From Streptomyces sp. RPA4-2 (GTDB lineage Bacteria; Actinomycetota; Actinomycetes; Streptomycetales; Streptomycetaceae), in contig NZ_CP050975.2 in assembly GCF_012273515.2 (NCBI RefSeq), positions 2,170,001 through 2,234,000 of the forward strand: a DNA stretch of 64,000 nucleotides, given 5' to 3'. How positions within the stretch are numbered: position 1 is the first letter of the stretch; the number at the start of each line of letters is the position of its first letter. The position numbers were made by a program, and so were the translations under genes. Shown here piece after piece: positions 41,703 to 50,665 of the stretch. The notes under the pieces were generated by a model. It did not search any database. It was not told the DNA's origin and saw only the letters and a list, made by a program, of their open reading frames with translations.

Positions 41703-41765
41703 GTCAAGCGGCTTGACTATTCAGTCAAGCAGCTTGACTATATTCACGCGGTCAAGCCACTTGAC
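41703..41765. promoter_or_regulatory. three 15-bp MarR-type operators between marR and cupin genes
   Basis: GTCAAGCGGCTTGAC (41703-41717), GTCAAGCAGCTTGAC (41724-41738) and GTCAAGCCACTTGAC (41751-41765). Each is a dyad of 7-bp arms around one base; the third has one mismatch. Start-to-start spacings are 21 and 27 bp, close to two and two and a half turns. Position and symmetry make them binding sites of the adjacent MarR protein. Confidence 0.85.
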
Positions 41766-41796
41766 CACTTTCGCCCATGCGCCACGGAGGCCAGCC

Positions 41797-42171
41797 ATGC
41801 CCGTCGTCCGCCCGTCCGACGCCGTCGTCCACGAGATCCACGGCGCCCGTTTCGTCTCGTACGCCACTCCCCTCAGCGGCAGCAAGGAGTTGTGTGCCTG
41901 GCGGGGTGAGATCCCCGCCGGGACGAAGGCCCCTGTGCACACGGTCAACCGTGAGGAGATCTTCCATCTCCTCACCGGGGAACTGCTGATCACCCTCGAC
42001 GGCCGCGCCGACCGCATCACCGCGGGCGACACGGTGATCATCAACCCCGGCACGGCCTTCGGCGTCGAGAACCCGACCCGGCGGACCGCGACCTCCTGGG
42101 TCACCACGTCCATCGGCCTCCGCGCGGAGCTGGCCGACGGCTCGGTCATCACTCCGCCCTGGGCCAACTGA
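41797..42171 (+). CDS. small cupin-domain protein
   Basis: A 124-aa single cupin. Motif 1 is KAPVHTVNREEIFHLLTGEL, which keeps H-x3-N-x-E-type residues although the usual HxH is replaced by HTVN. Motif 2 is GDTVIINPGTAFGVENPTRR, where the usual His is missing. With reduced metal ligands it may bind a small molecule rather than catalyse. ACGGAGG lies 6 bp upstream of ATG 41797. It is divergent from the MarR gene and sits behind its three operators, so the cupin may act on or sense the same compound that inactivates MarR. Confidence 0.85.
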   Translation: MPVVRPSDAVVHEIHGARFVSYATPLSGSKELCAWRGEIPAGTKAPVHTVNREEIFHLLTGELLITLDGRADRITAGDTVIINPGTAFGVENPTRRTATSWVTTSIGLRAELADGSVITPPWAN

Positions 42172-42489
42172 CCCTGCGGGAAGTTCGGTTCGGGTCGCGG
42201 GACGGGCGAGGATCCGCGCGGCGGGCGTCCCCGGCACGGTCGTATACGGCCCGCACCTCGCCCTCCTCCTCGCCCTCCTCCTCGCCCTCCTCCTCGCCCT
42301 CCTCCTCGCCCTCGCCCTCGCCCTCGCCCGGGGCCGCGCCCGGTTCACGGCCTCCTCGACCCGGCGGATCCTGTCGCCCCCGGGGCCAAGGGGCCACGGC
42401 AGGCAGGCCACCTGCCGCCGATTGGCCCTCCATCCGGAACGCGGCGCCGGGGACACTGACGCTCGGATGACGTCCTTGGAGGAGTCGTG
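42172..42489. other. 318-bp gap holding a 12-bp and 6-bp tandem repeat tract
   Basis: It lies between the cupin stop and the PfpI start on the same strand. The first half is filled by the C-rich repeat at 42256-42330. The last 60 bp lead to a strong GGAGGAG ribosome site. No gene is supported; the Arg-Ala repeat frame on the minus strand is an artefact of the repeat. Confidence 0.55.
42256..42330. repeat. tandem repeat (CCTCGCCCTCCT)4 followed by CCTCGC-type 6-mers
   Basis: Four perfect 12-bp units at 42256-42303 are followed by CCTCGC/CCTCG units to 42330. One strand is almost pure pyrimidine, so the tract could form unusual structures or slip during replication. Its purpose is not evident. 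Confidence 0.88.
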
Positions 42490-43098
42490 ATGCAGGTAGC
42501 CGTGGTCACTTTCGACGGGTTCAACGAGCTCGACAGCTTCATCGCTTCCGCGCTGATCAACCGGTGCCGCAAGGACGGCTTGGAAGCCTTCATCACGACA
42601 CCGACGCCGGTGGTCACGTCGATGAACGGCGTCGAGGTGACCGGGCAGCGCCCGATGGAGTTCGTGACCGAGGCCGATGTCGTACTGATCGGCAGCGGGG
42701 TGAAGGCGCGAGACGTGGTCGCCGACGACCAGCTGATCTCCAGACTCCGGCTCGACCCGTCGCGACAGCTGATCGGGTCACAGTGCTCCGGCGCGCTGGT
42801 GCTGGCCCGGCTCGGGTTGGTGGGTGGCATGCCGGTGTGCACGGACATGAAGAGCCGGCCCTTCGTCGAGGCGTGCGACGTCACCGTGCTGGACGTCCCG
42901 TTCCACGCCGAGGGCAACATCGCCACGGCGGGTGGCTGCCTGGCGTCCCAGTACCTGGCCACGTGGGTGATCACCCGCACCCTCGGGGAGGACGCCGCGC
43001 GCGGTGTCCTCGACTACGTGGCTCCGGTCGGCGAGAACGAGGAGACCGTCGAGCGCGCCCTGCGCGCCGTCCACACGGGCGAGGCCGCACTGCGCTGA
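42490..43098 (+). CDS. DJ-1/PfpI family protein
   Basis: A 202-aa class I glutamine amidotransferase-like protein. The nucleophile elbow is LIGSQCSGALVLARLG (Cys near residue 99), and the Glu near the N-terminus (FDGFNELD) is in the position expected for DJ-1 proteins. The ending LGEDAARGVLDYVAPVGENE is typical of the actinobacterial branch. Possible activities include isonitrile hydratase, glyoxalase or chaperone; none is proven by sequence. GGAGGAG at 42478-42484 supports ATG 42490 rather than the GTG one codon earlier. It is apparently monocistronic. Confidence 0.87.
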   Translation: MQVAVVTFDGFNELDSFIASALINRCRKDGLEAFITTPTPVVTSMNGVEVTGQRPMEFVTEADVVLIGSGVKARDVVADDQLISRLRLDPSRQLIGSQCSGALVLARLGLVGGMPVCTDMKSRPFVEACDVTVLDVPFHAEGNIATAGGCLASQYLATWVITRTLGEDAARGVLDYVAPVGENEETVERALRAVHTGEAALR

Positions 43099-43288
43099 CG
43101 GTCCGCGCTCGGCCTTGGGACGGTGACGGTGACAACTGCCGTCCCCCTGGGGGCTCGCACGGCGCTGAGGGCGCACCCTGTGACAGGGGACGCCTTCGGC
43201 GTGTCGTTCATCGGCCGACCGCGAACACGCTCGCCGCGACCCCGGACGCCGGGACTTCGGACGACCGTGGTGAGTACCGCGATGGTCC

Positions 43289-44767
43289 TCACTGCATGTC
43301 GGCGAGATCGTGCACGATGTGGAGCGTGGCCGGGTAGAGCGCCGTGTACGACGCGTACAGGCGGTCGTAGATCTCACGCGTGTGGGCCTGGGGCCGCACC
43401 GTCTTCTCGACCACTGCCCAGTCCGTGTCGCGCGGTACGAGTCCGAGCCCGACCGCGGAGAGCAGGGCGTCGCCGTAGCAGGCCCCGATGGTCTGTGCCG
43501 GTACCTGCTGTTCCCGGCCGGTGACGTCGCTGACGATCTGGGTCCACAGTCCGCCCTTGGTGCCGCCCCCGACCGCCACGATGCGCCGGACCGGGTCGTC
43601 GGGGTCTTCCAGGAAGTCGAGGATCTGGCGGGCGCCGAACGCGATGCCCTCGTAGGCGGCCCGGAACAGGTGCCCACGTGTGTGGCGCAGCGTGAGGCCC
43701 GCCACCACGCCTCTGGCGTGCGGGTCGAAGATCGGGGTCCGCTCACCGGCGAAGTACGGGAGCATCAGCAGGCCGTCCGAACCGGCCGGCACCGCTTCGG
43801 CCTCGGTGACCAGGGTGTCGAAGGACTCTCCTCCGGTGACGTCCTGGAGCCACCGCGTCAGGGACCCCGAGGTGGACATCCCCGCGGCGATGGTTCGTCG
43901 GCCCGGCTCCACCCCTGCCGTCGTCCACAGTTTGGGGTGTGCCCGGTACGTACCCAGGACCTGGACGAAGAACAGCGTGGAGCCGTACATGAGCATGAGG
44001 TCGCCGGGATGCCGTACGCCGACGGAATGGGCCTCGGCCCAGGCATCGATCGTCCCGGCGGAGACAGGGGTGCCGACCGGGATCTTCGTGGCCTGCGACG
44101 CCTCGGCGGTCACCGTTCCCACGACCTCGTGAGGGTGGACGAGTCGCGGCATCTCCAGGTGGCCCACGATGTCCGGGAGCCAGTCCTGCGCCCAGGATCC
44201 GGCATGGATGTCGTACAGCGGGTCGCATTGGCTGGCCGTGTGATGGTCGAGTACGTAGGCACCGGTGAGCTTGGCGGAGAGATAGGAGTGGGAGTTGTAC
44301 CACCTCGTTCCGCGAGCCCATTCCCGTGGCTCGTTGCGCTGCATCCACAGCATCTTCGGGCCCACGGCCTGGGTGCTGAGCGCCTTGCCGCAGCGTTCGA
44401 GGACGGTGTCGGCGCCGAGCCGCTCGGTGAGGTCGCGGATCTCCCGCTCGGCCCGGCCGTCGATGCCGTAGAGGATGGCCGGCCGCACGGGCTCCACGTC
44501 GCTGTCGCAGACCAGCAGGCAGGGGCCGACACCGCTGACGCAGAGTCCGGCGAGGGTGTGGGAGCCGATCCGGTCCATCAGCTCACGGGCCACCGCGGTG
44601 AAGTCGCCCCACCAGACCGCGGCGGCGTCCACTTCGGCCCAGGACGGTCTGGGCAACGACATGGTGTGATGGCGGACGGATGTCGCGACCACGGATCCGT
44701 CCAGGGTGGTGAGTACGCCCTTGGTGCCGGCGGTGCCCGTGTCGATACCCAGCACGAGTTCACTCAT
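43289..44767 (-). CDS. FGGY family carbohydrate kinase (xylulokinase-like)
   Basis: A 492-aa sugar kinase that would phosphorylate a pentulose or related polyol with ATP. The phosphate-1 loop is LGIDTGTAGTKGVLTTLDG. The catalytic Asp is in VSAGTIDAWAEA (about residue 237), and the adenosine motif is VAVGGGTKGGLWTQIVSD. The length is normal, and all motifs are present. No isomerase, transporter or regulator of sugar use is adjacent, so its substrate is uncertain and it may have been acquired alone. Start ATG 44765-44767. Confidence 0.9.
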   Translation of the reverse strand: MSELVLGIDTGTAGTKGVLTTLDGSVVATSVRHHTMSLPRPSWAEVDAAAVWWGDFTAVARELMDRIGSHTLAGLCVSGVGPCLLVCDSDVEPVRPAILYGIDGRAEREIRDLTERLGADTVLERCGKALSTQAVGPKMLWMQRNEPREWARGTRWYNSHSYLSAKLTGAYVLDHHTASQCDPLYDIHAGSWAQDWLPDIVGHLEMPRLVHPHEVVGTVTAEASQATKIPVGTPVSAGTIDAWAEAHSVGVRHPGDLMLMYGSTLFFVQVLGTYRAHPKLWTTAGVEPGRRTIAAGMSTSGSLTRWLQDVTGGESFDTLVTEAEAVPAGSDGLLMLPYFAGERTPIFDPHARGVVAGLTLRHTRGHLFRAAYEGIAFGARQILDFLEDPDDPVRRIVAVGGGTKGGLWTQIVSDVTGREQQVPAQTIGACYGDALLSAVGLGLVPRDTDWAVVEKTVRPQAHTREIYDRLYASYTALYPATLHIVHDLADMQ

Positions 44768-45005
44768 GGCAGTGTGTCCGTTCCGTCGTCGAAACCGTGG
44801 GAGGAATCCTGCGAGGACAGGATGCGGGCGTGGACCGACGAGCGCTCGGAACGCGGGACCGAAGCCGTTCAGGTCCTCGCCACGCGTGGTGAACGACGTC
44901 GGAGCGTCTCCAGGTTCTCGGCCGAGGAGAAGGCCGCGCGGGCGAGACCCTCGAAATCAACGCGCAGCCCATGAGACGGTCAGAACAGGCCGCAGCGGTC
45001 CGTGG

Positions 45006-45890
45006 TCATGGGTTGGCCGTCGCGGTGGAACCCACGCCGGTCGTTGGAGAGGCGGACGGCGGACGATAATTCGGGTGCAGCGAAGGGGACAGCGGAGCCA
45101 GCGACTCGCACAGCGAGGACGGGAAGGCGGGCTCCTCGCGCCGCACGTCCCGGCAGCCTCCGGCCGAGGTCCGGATGATCGGCTCCCAGCCCGATTTCTT
45201 CGCCCGGAAGAACCAGCGGTCACCCAGCCGGGACGAGCAGGCGGGGTCCGTCGAGTCGCCGCAGGCCGGTCCCGTGCGCCAGGAGAAGTCCAGCACCAGC
45301 CACTTCCCGTCGCACTTCTCCGAGTCCCGGTACGTGTGCTCGGGCGCGCCGACCGCCATCAACGCCTGATCGTAGGAGGCGGCGGTGCAGCCGGTGGCCG
45401 GCGGTGTGCAGCCCAGCTTTCCGCACAACCGCAGCGCGGGCGGCTTGGCACCCTCGGCGGTGAAGCGGGTGTAGTGGTCGACGATCACGTCCCGGTCGCC
45501 CAGCGGCTCGGGCAGCGTGACCTCCGCCGTGGCCGTGCTCTCTTCGGTGCATCCGGAAGCCCTGTCCCCGGACGGCGAGGTGAAGGTGACCTGCACCCGC
45601 ACGAGGTCCGTCATCGGGTCGGTGAGCACTGCCTCGAGCTTGCGCACGCACGCACGGGCGCCACTGGGCACCTGCGTGTCGAGGAACAGCGTGCGCCGGT
45701 CCCCGCCGAGGTGGACCCCGGTGACCGTGGAAGGCTGCATCGTGGTCCATGGGATCGGCCCGGTCACCGTCGACGAGGGTGACCTCCCGTCCCCCTGACC
45801 GGCCACCTGTGTCCCGCACGCGCCGAGGAACAGCACGGCAACGGCGCAGAGCAACACGGCCGCTCGACGCGTTCCACCCGATCGTCGCAA
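45006..45890 (-). CDS. putative lipoprotein of unknown function
   Basis: A 294-aa exported protein starting at TTG 45888-45890. The signal peptide RRAAVLLCAVAVLFLGACG has a lipobox LGAC, so it should be a membrane-bound lipoprotein. The mature part has about twelve cysteines, for example in RLCGKLGCTPPATGCTAASY and SWRTGPACGDSTDPACSSRL, implying several disulfides. The C-terminal 60 residues are Ser/Pro-rich. I recognise no domain. It has its own transcription unit between the sugar kinase and dinB2. Confidence 0.65.
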   Translation of the reverse strand: MRRSGGTRRAAVLLCAVAVLFLGACGTQVAGQGDGRSPSSTVTGPIPWTTMQPSTVTGVHLGGDRRTLFLDTQVPSGARACVRKLEAVLTDPMTDLVRVQVTFTSPSGDRASGCTEESTATAEVTLPEPLGDRDVIVDHYTRFTAEGAKPPALRLCGKLGCTPPATGCTAASYDQALMAVGAPEHTYRDSEKCDGKWLVLDFSWRTGPACGDSTDPACSSRLGDRWFFRAKKSGWEPIIRTSAGGCRDVRREEPAFPSSLCESLAPLSPSLHPNYRPPSASPTTGVGSTATANP

Positions 45891-46106
45891 GAGTGCTCAA
45901 TCCCCCCGGCAGGCACCGACGTTACCCGGACCAATATAGGACTGCGGCCGGGAGGAAGGAGCGGGACGGGGGCTGCCCAGCGCTCCCACGCCCGGCGAAC
46001 CAGCCACGGCCACCCTTTCAGGACCAGCGCTCCTGGGCACTCGGGCCGAAGTTGAAAAACGCTCAGTGACATACCGCCGAGTTCATCGGGTTCTTGGCGC
46101 AAGCGG

Positions 46107-47087
46107 TCAGTTCGCCAGAGCCGCCGGCCGTACAGCCTCTGGCCCGAAGCGTCGACGGGCGCGGTCCGCGGCGGCTTCGGCTGCGCGGGCGCGGGCATCG
46201 CCGGGGTCCAGGGAGAGCTGCCGGCAGGCGCCGTCGGACGGCCGCAGCCCGTCGGCACGGATCGCGAAGGCGCGGACCCTTGCGCGCTGCAGCCCGAGGG
46301 AGGTCAACAGCCCCAGGGCTGTTGCGGCGAGGGCGGGTGAATGGTTGGTGGGTTCCGGCAGCGCACGCGTGCGCGTGGTGGCACTGCGGTCGGCGTACCG
46401 CACCGTGAGAGTGAGCCGGTCGGCGACCTGACTCTCACCGCGCAGGCGTTGGCCGATCCGGTCGGCGAGCCCCAGCACCGCGCGGTGATGCTGGGCAGGA
46501 TCGAGGGAGTCCCGCTCCAGCACGAGGTCGGCCAGCAGATGCGCTGCCGGTTCCGAGGGGGTGACCGGCCGGGGGTCGCGGCCGCGGGCGCGCTCCGCCA
46601 GCAGCCGGGCGGGGCCCGCGCCGAGAAGTCGCTGCAGGGTCCCCGCCGGCAGGTCGACGATCTGGCCGATGGTGTGCAGCCCGTACCTGCGGAGCGTCTC
46701 CGCGGTGGTGCGGCCGATTCCGGGAAGAGCGGTGACCGGCCGGGGATACAGCCAGTCGGCCACGTCAGCGAGGGGAACCCAGGTGGTCTCGCCCGGCGCG
46801 GACGCGTCGGCCGCCATGGCCGCCAGCATGCGGTTGTTCGCGAGCCCGGCACTGCTGTCGATGTCGTAGAGGGCCTTCAGTCTGATCTTCGCCGTCTGGA
46901 CCATGTCGTACGGAGACAGATCGAAGTACCGCAGCGCCGATGTCAGGTCGAGCTGGACGGCGTCGGGCGGCACGGCCTGGACGTGCGGCGTGATACCGGA
47001 CATCAGTTCGATTACGTCGCCGTACTGAGCCTCGGTCAGTGCCGCGTGCAGGTGGAGGTGGGCGATGTGCCGCTGACGGATGGTCAT
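46107..47087 (-). CDS. dinB2: truncated Y-family DNA polymerase partner of DnaE2
   Basis: A 326-aa protein matching Y-family polymerases from the palm onward. PPDAVQLDLTSALRYF (about 40-55) aligns with the SxDEAYLD motif. NNRMLAAMAADAS is the fingers helix, VTALPGIGRTTAETLRRYGL the helix-hairpin-helix thumb, and RLTLTVRYADRSATTRTRAL the little finger. The first catalytic motif (DMDxFF) is absent. The N-terminus is MTIRQRHIAHLHLHAALTEA, and the DE pair is reduced to D42-A43. It is therefore probably a non-catalytic accessory, like ImuB in mycobacteria. The ATG overlaps the dnaE2 stop (ATGA). From memory it matches S. coelicolor SCO1738. Confidence 0.87.
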   Translation of the reverse strand: MTIRQRHIAHLHLHAALTEAQYGDVIELMSGITPHVQAVPPDAVQLDLTSALRYFDLSPYDMVQTAKIRLKALYDIDSSAGLANNRMLAAMAADASAPGETTWVPLADVADWLYPRPVTALPGIGRTTAETLRRYGLHTIGQIVDLPAGTLQRLLGAGPARLLAERARGRDPRPVTPSEPAAHLLADLVLERDSLDPAQHHRAVLGLADRIGQRLRGESQVADRLTLTVRYADRSATTRTRALPEPTNHSPALAATALGLLTSLGLQRARVRAFAIRADGLRPSDGACRQLSLDPGDARARAAEAAADRARRRFGPEAVRPAALAN

Positions 47088-50000
47088 CCCGCGCTCCCCG
47101 GGCTTCGGTGGCCGAACTTCTTCAGGTCGGCCGAGCGGGTGCCGGCGGGCTGCAGGTCGGCGTACGGGTGCAGCCGAGCGCCCGTGGTGCCGTTGGCCAG
47201 GGTGCGCCGCGGCTGGGCGGGCGCGGGGTGCGACCGTCCCGCGGCCGGCTGGGCCGGGGTCGGGTGCGGGTGGTCGGCGCCGAGGAGGGCGAGGGCGGCC
47301 TCGGGGCCGTTGTCGCGGCGGGCGGCGGCGATCTCGTCCAGGTCCCAGGCCATGGTGCCGACGACGGTACGGCGGGTGCCGCGCACCTGGACCGTGCCGC
47401 GCACCAGCAGCAGCCCGCTGTGGAAGACGGTGTACGCGCAGGCCGGGTGGGAGTCCTCGAAGAACGCCAGGTCGACCAGGCCGGAGCCGTCCTCCAGGGT
47501 GACGAAGATGACGCGCTTGCCGCTGGCGATCGGCGGGGTCTGGGTCGAGGCCCGCACACCGGCGACCAGCACCTGCTGACCGGCGCGCAGTCCGGCCAGG
47601 TGCGCCGCGTCGGTCGCGCCGATCTCCCGCAGCAGCCGGTGATGATGCTCCATCAGGTGCTTGGACACGTCGATGCCGAGCGTGCTCAACTCGGCGCTCA
47701 GAGCCTCTCGGCCGGTCATCTCCGGCAGACCACTCGGCTCGGCTCCCCCGACCGCGCCCGTGTCGAGAGGCAGTTGGCCCGAGGCCGCGGTCCGGTTGCG
47801 GGACTGCCGGTGCAACTCGGCGATCTGCAGCAGCAGGTCGCGGCGCGTGAGGCGGCCGTCGTGCAGGGAGTTCAGGGCGCCGATCTCGGCGAGGCGTTCG
47901 GCGACGGGTCTGCCGGGACGGCCCCGCTGCCAGAAGTCCGACAGGGATCCGTACGGCCGGCCCCCCTCGATCCGCGCGCACTCGTCCTCGCTGATGCCGT
48001 GCACCGCGGACAGCGCGAGCCGCACGCCCCACTGCTCTCCGTCGATCTTCTCCACGGTGTGCTTCACCTGGGAGCGGTTGACGTCGACGGGCAGCAGCGG
48101 CACGCCGCGGCGGCGGGCGTCGGAGACCAGGACACGCTTGGGCCACATGCCGGGGTCGTGTTCGAGCAGGCCGGCCAGCAGGAACGCCGGATAGTGCGCC
48201 TTGAGCCAGGCACTCTGCAGGGCCGGTACGGCGAAGGCGACCGCGTGGGCGCGGCAGAAGCCGTACGCGCCGAAGGCCTCGACGGTCTTCCAGACCTCGT
48301 CCCGGACCGCCGCACTGTACCCACGTGCGCGTGCCAGACCGTGGAACCAGTCCTTGATCTTCGGCAGCCGCTCCTTGTCGCCGAGCGCACGCCGGGCGAT
48401 CTCGGCCATCGCGCGATCGCAGCCGGTCATCACATGCACCGTCTCGATGATCTGCTCGTGCCAGATGGTCACGCCGTAGGTGTCGGCGAGCACCGGCTCC
48501 AGGTCCGGGTGGGCGTAGGCCGGCGAGCCGCCGTGGCGGGCGGCGATGTACCGCTCGGGCATACCGCCGGCGACCGGTCCGGGACGGAAGAGACTGATGT
48601 CGGCGATGACGTCCTGCGGATCGCGGGGCTGCAGCCGGGACAGAAGGTCCTGCTGGCCGGGTGACTCGAGCTGGAACAGCCCCAGCGTCTGGCTCTCCTG
48701 GATGAGCTTGAACGCGAAGACGTCGTCGAGCGGCACCTGCTCGGGGTCGTCCAGGTCGATGTGGTTGCCGGTCACCCGTTTGATCTCGGTGACGGCGTGG
48801 GCCATCGCGGACTGCATCCGTACGCCCAGGACGTCGAGTTTGATGTTGCCCAGCGCTTCGATCTCCTCCTTCGCCGCCATCGCCATCGGGTAGTCGCCCT
48901 GAGGGGTGGGCTGTACGGGCAGGCGGTCCAGGAGCGTCGCGTCGCTGATGACCACGCCGCAGGGGTGCATGGCCATGCCGTGGACCAGGGAGTCGAGGCC
49001 TTCCGCGAGCTCCCACAGCGGCCCGTAGCGGTGCGCCTCGGCCGCCAGCCGACGCAGTTCGGGCAGTTCGGCGAGCGCGCCGGTGATGTCCGCGGCCCGC
49101 AGGTGCGGGAAGCTCTTGGCGATCCGGTCGACGTCCGCGGGCGCGATGCCGAGGGCGAGGCCGGTGTCCCGCAGGGCACGGCGTGCCCGGTAGGTCTCGG
49201 GCATGGCGGTGACCGCCACCCGTTCCTTGCCGAACCGGTCGAAGATCACGTCGTAGCACTCCAGCCGACGGGCGGACTCCACGTCGATGTCGATGTCGGG
49301 CAGCGAGGCGCGGCGCACGCTGAGGAAACGTTCGAACAGCAGGCGGTGGTCGAGCGGATTGGCCGTCGCGATATCCAGCGCGTGACAGACCATCGACCCG
49401 GCGCCCGAGCCGCGGGCCGCGACCCGGATGCCCTTGGCCCGGATGTCGGCCACGACCTGGCCGACGGCGAGGAAGTACGAGTCGTAGTTCAGCTCGGAGA
49501 TCACGTCGAGCTCCTCGTCCAGCCGGCCGAGCACCGCACGGTCGTGGTCGAGGCCCCGCCGGGCCAAGCCGGCCTCGCACTGCCTGCGCAGCAGTTCCGC
49601 GGCTCCTCGTGCGACGGGCTCGGCGCCGAAGACCGAGGGTTCCGGGAAGTGCGCGACGCCCAGCCCGAGGTCCGCTCGGGGATCGACGGTGCACGCGGCC
49701 GCCGTGTCGGCGGTGTCCGCCATCAGCCGACGGGCCCGCCTGACGTCCGCTCCGGCGCATTCGGCGACCATGCGCGCGACGACCGCCATCGCCTGCTCGT
49801 CCTTCAGCCAGCGTTGCCCGCTGTCCAGGCGGCGCCGGTCGATCGGCCGCAACAGCCGGGCCGCGTCCAGGACGTCGGCGAGGCGGTGCTGGTCGGGGTC
49901 GGCGTAGCGGACGGCGTTGGAGAGCACGGCGGTGGTGCGGGTGCGGTCGGCCAGGGTGAGGGTGCGGGCGGCCAGCCGCAGGGATCCCGGGCCTGTGCCG

Positions 50001-50572
50001 AAACGTTTCTGCGCAACGACTTCCAACCGGACCTCCCTCCCGAAGATCTCCGTCCAGGGCGCCAGCAGCTTCATCGCGACGTCCTCCCGGCCCACCGACA
50101 GCGCCCGGACCGGCTCCGAGAGCGGCCCGAGCAACACCGTCAGCCCGGGGCCGCCGTACTCGCGCAGCGCCTCCCACGGCACCACCGGCGGCGTACCGGA
50201 CACGGCACCGGCATGGGCGGCCGACGTGATGCGGCACAGCCGCGCCCATCCCGCCCGGTTCCGCGCGAGCAGCGTGAACCGCAGGGGCGGCTCGACGACG
50301 TGCACGCCGCCGCGCGCCGGCGTGCGACGGCGCTGGGCCGGCGGCGGGGGCCCCAGGGCCTCCACCGCGAGGTCGACACCGAAGACCGGCCGCACCCCCA
50401 CTTCGGCGCACGCCCGAGCGAACCGGACGGCCCCGGTGACCGTGTCCCGGTCGGTGAGCGCGAGCGTCGTCATGCCTCGCTCGGCCGCCCGCCGGACGAG
50501 CTGCTCGGGATGGGCGGCGCCGTAGCGGATGGAGTAACCGGACGCGACGTGCAGATGGGCGAAGCCCGCCAT
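47084..50572 (-). CDS. dnaE2: error-prone DNA polymerase III alpha subunit DnaE2
   Basis: A 1162-aa C-family polymerase for mutagenic bypass of DNA damage. The N-terminal PHP domain starts FAHLHVASGYSI. The catalytic palm motif is PDIDID (residues 425-430, Asp426 and Asp428) after GSGAGSMVCHALDIA. The fingers helix-hairpin-helix region (RPYGSLSDFWQRG) and the OB domain (VLVAGVRASTQTPPIASGKR) follow. A Pro/His-rich tail replaces the tau-binding end of DnaE1. The gene is first in an SOS-type operon with dinB2, and a probable LexA box lies 54-69 bp upstream. From memory it matches SCO1739. ATG 50570-50572 gives the standard N-terminus. Confidence 0.95.
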   Translation of the reverse strand: MAGFAHLHVASGYSIRYGAAHPEQLVRRAAERGMTTLALTDRDTVTGAVRFARACAEVGVRPVFGVDLAVEALGPPPPAQRRRTPARGGVHVVEPPLRFTLLARNRAGWARLCRITSAAHAGAVSGTPPVVPWEALREYGGPGLTVLLGPLSEPVRALSVGREDVAMKLLAPWTEIFGREVRLEVVAQKRFGTGPGSLRLAARTLTLADRTRTTAVLSNAVRYADPDQHRLADVLDAARLLRPIDRRRLDSGQRWLKDEQAMAVVARMVAECAGADVRRARRLMADTADTAAACTVDPRADLGLGVAHFPEPSVFGAEPVARGAAELLRRQCEAGLARRGLDHDRAVLGRLDEELDVISELNYDSYFLAVGQVVADIRAKGIRVAARGSGAGSMVCHALDIATANPLDHRLLFERFLSVRRASLPDIDIDVESARRLECYDVIFDRFGKERVAVTAMPETYRARRALRDTGLALGIAPADVDRIAKSFPHLRAADITGALAELPELRRLAAEAHRYGPLWELAEGLDSLVHGMAMHPCGVVISDATLLDRLPVQPTPQGDYPMAMAAKEEIEALGNIKLDVLGVRMQSAMAHAVTEIKRVTGNHIDLDDPEQVPLDDVFAFKLIQESQTLGLFQLESPGQQDLLSRLQPRDPQDVIADISLFRPGPVAGGMPERYIAARHGGSPAYAHPDLEPVLADTYGVTIWHEQIIETVHVMTGCDRAMAEIARRALGDKERLPKIKDWFHGLARARGYSAAVRDEVWKTVEAFGAYGFCRAHAVAFAVPALQSAWLKAHYPAFLLAGLLEHDPGMWPKRVLVSDARRRGVPLLPVDVNRSQVKHTVEKIDGEQWGVRLALSAVHGISEDECARIEGGRPYGSLSDFWQRGRPGRPVAERLAEIGALNSLHDGRLTRRDLLLQIAELHRQSRNRTAASGQLPLDTGAVGGAEPSGLPEMTGREALSAELSTLGIDVSKHLMEHHHRLLREIGATDAAHLAGLRAGQQVLVAGVRASTQTPPIASGKRVIFVTLEDGSGLVDLAFFEDSHPACAYTVFHSGLLLVRGTVQVRGTRRTVVGTMAWDLDEIAAARRDNGPEAALALLGADHPHPTPAQPAAGRSHPAPAQPRRTLANGTTGARLHPYADLQPAGTRSADLKKFGHRSPGSAG

Positions 50573-50625
50573 GCCGCACCTCCCTCACTCCTACCCCCTT
50601 TTCAGCCATACGCCCGATACGTTCA

Positions 50626-50641
50626 TCGCACGCTCGTTCGA
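50626..50641 (-). promoter_or_regulatory. probable LexA (SOS) box upstream of dnaE2
   Basis: On the coding strand of dnaE2 the sequence reads TCGAACGAGCGTGCGA. The actinobacterial LexA consensus is TCGAAC-N4-GTTCGA, so 11 of 12 specified positions match. It lies 54 bp upstream of the dnaE2 start codon. A further TCGAAC half-site occurs about 35 bp beyond it. Confidence 0.75.
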
Positions 50642-50665
50642 TTACTCTAACCCCATCAGCCCCGG

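Noticed and set aside
41752..42456. Arg-Ala-Arg repeat protein on the minus strand
   Set aside because: It is the translation of the pyrimidine-rich tandem repeat plus the antisense of the cupin gene.
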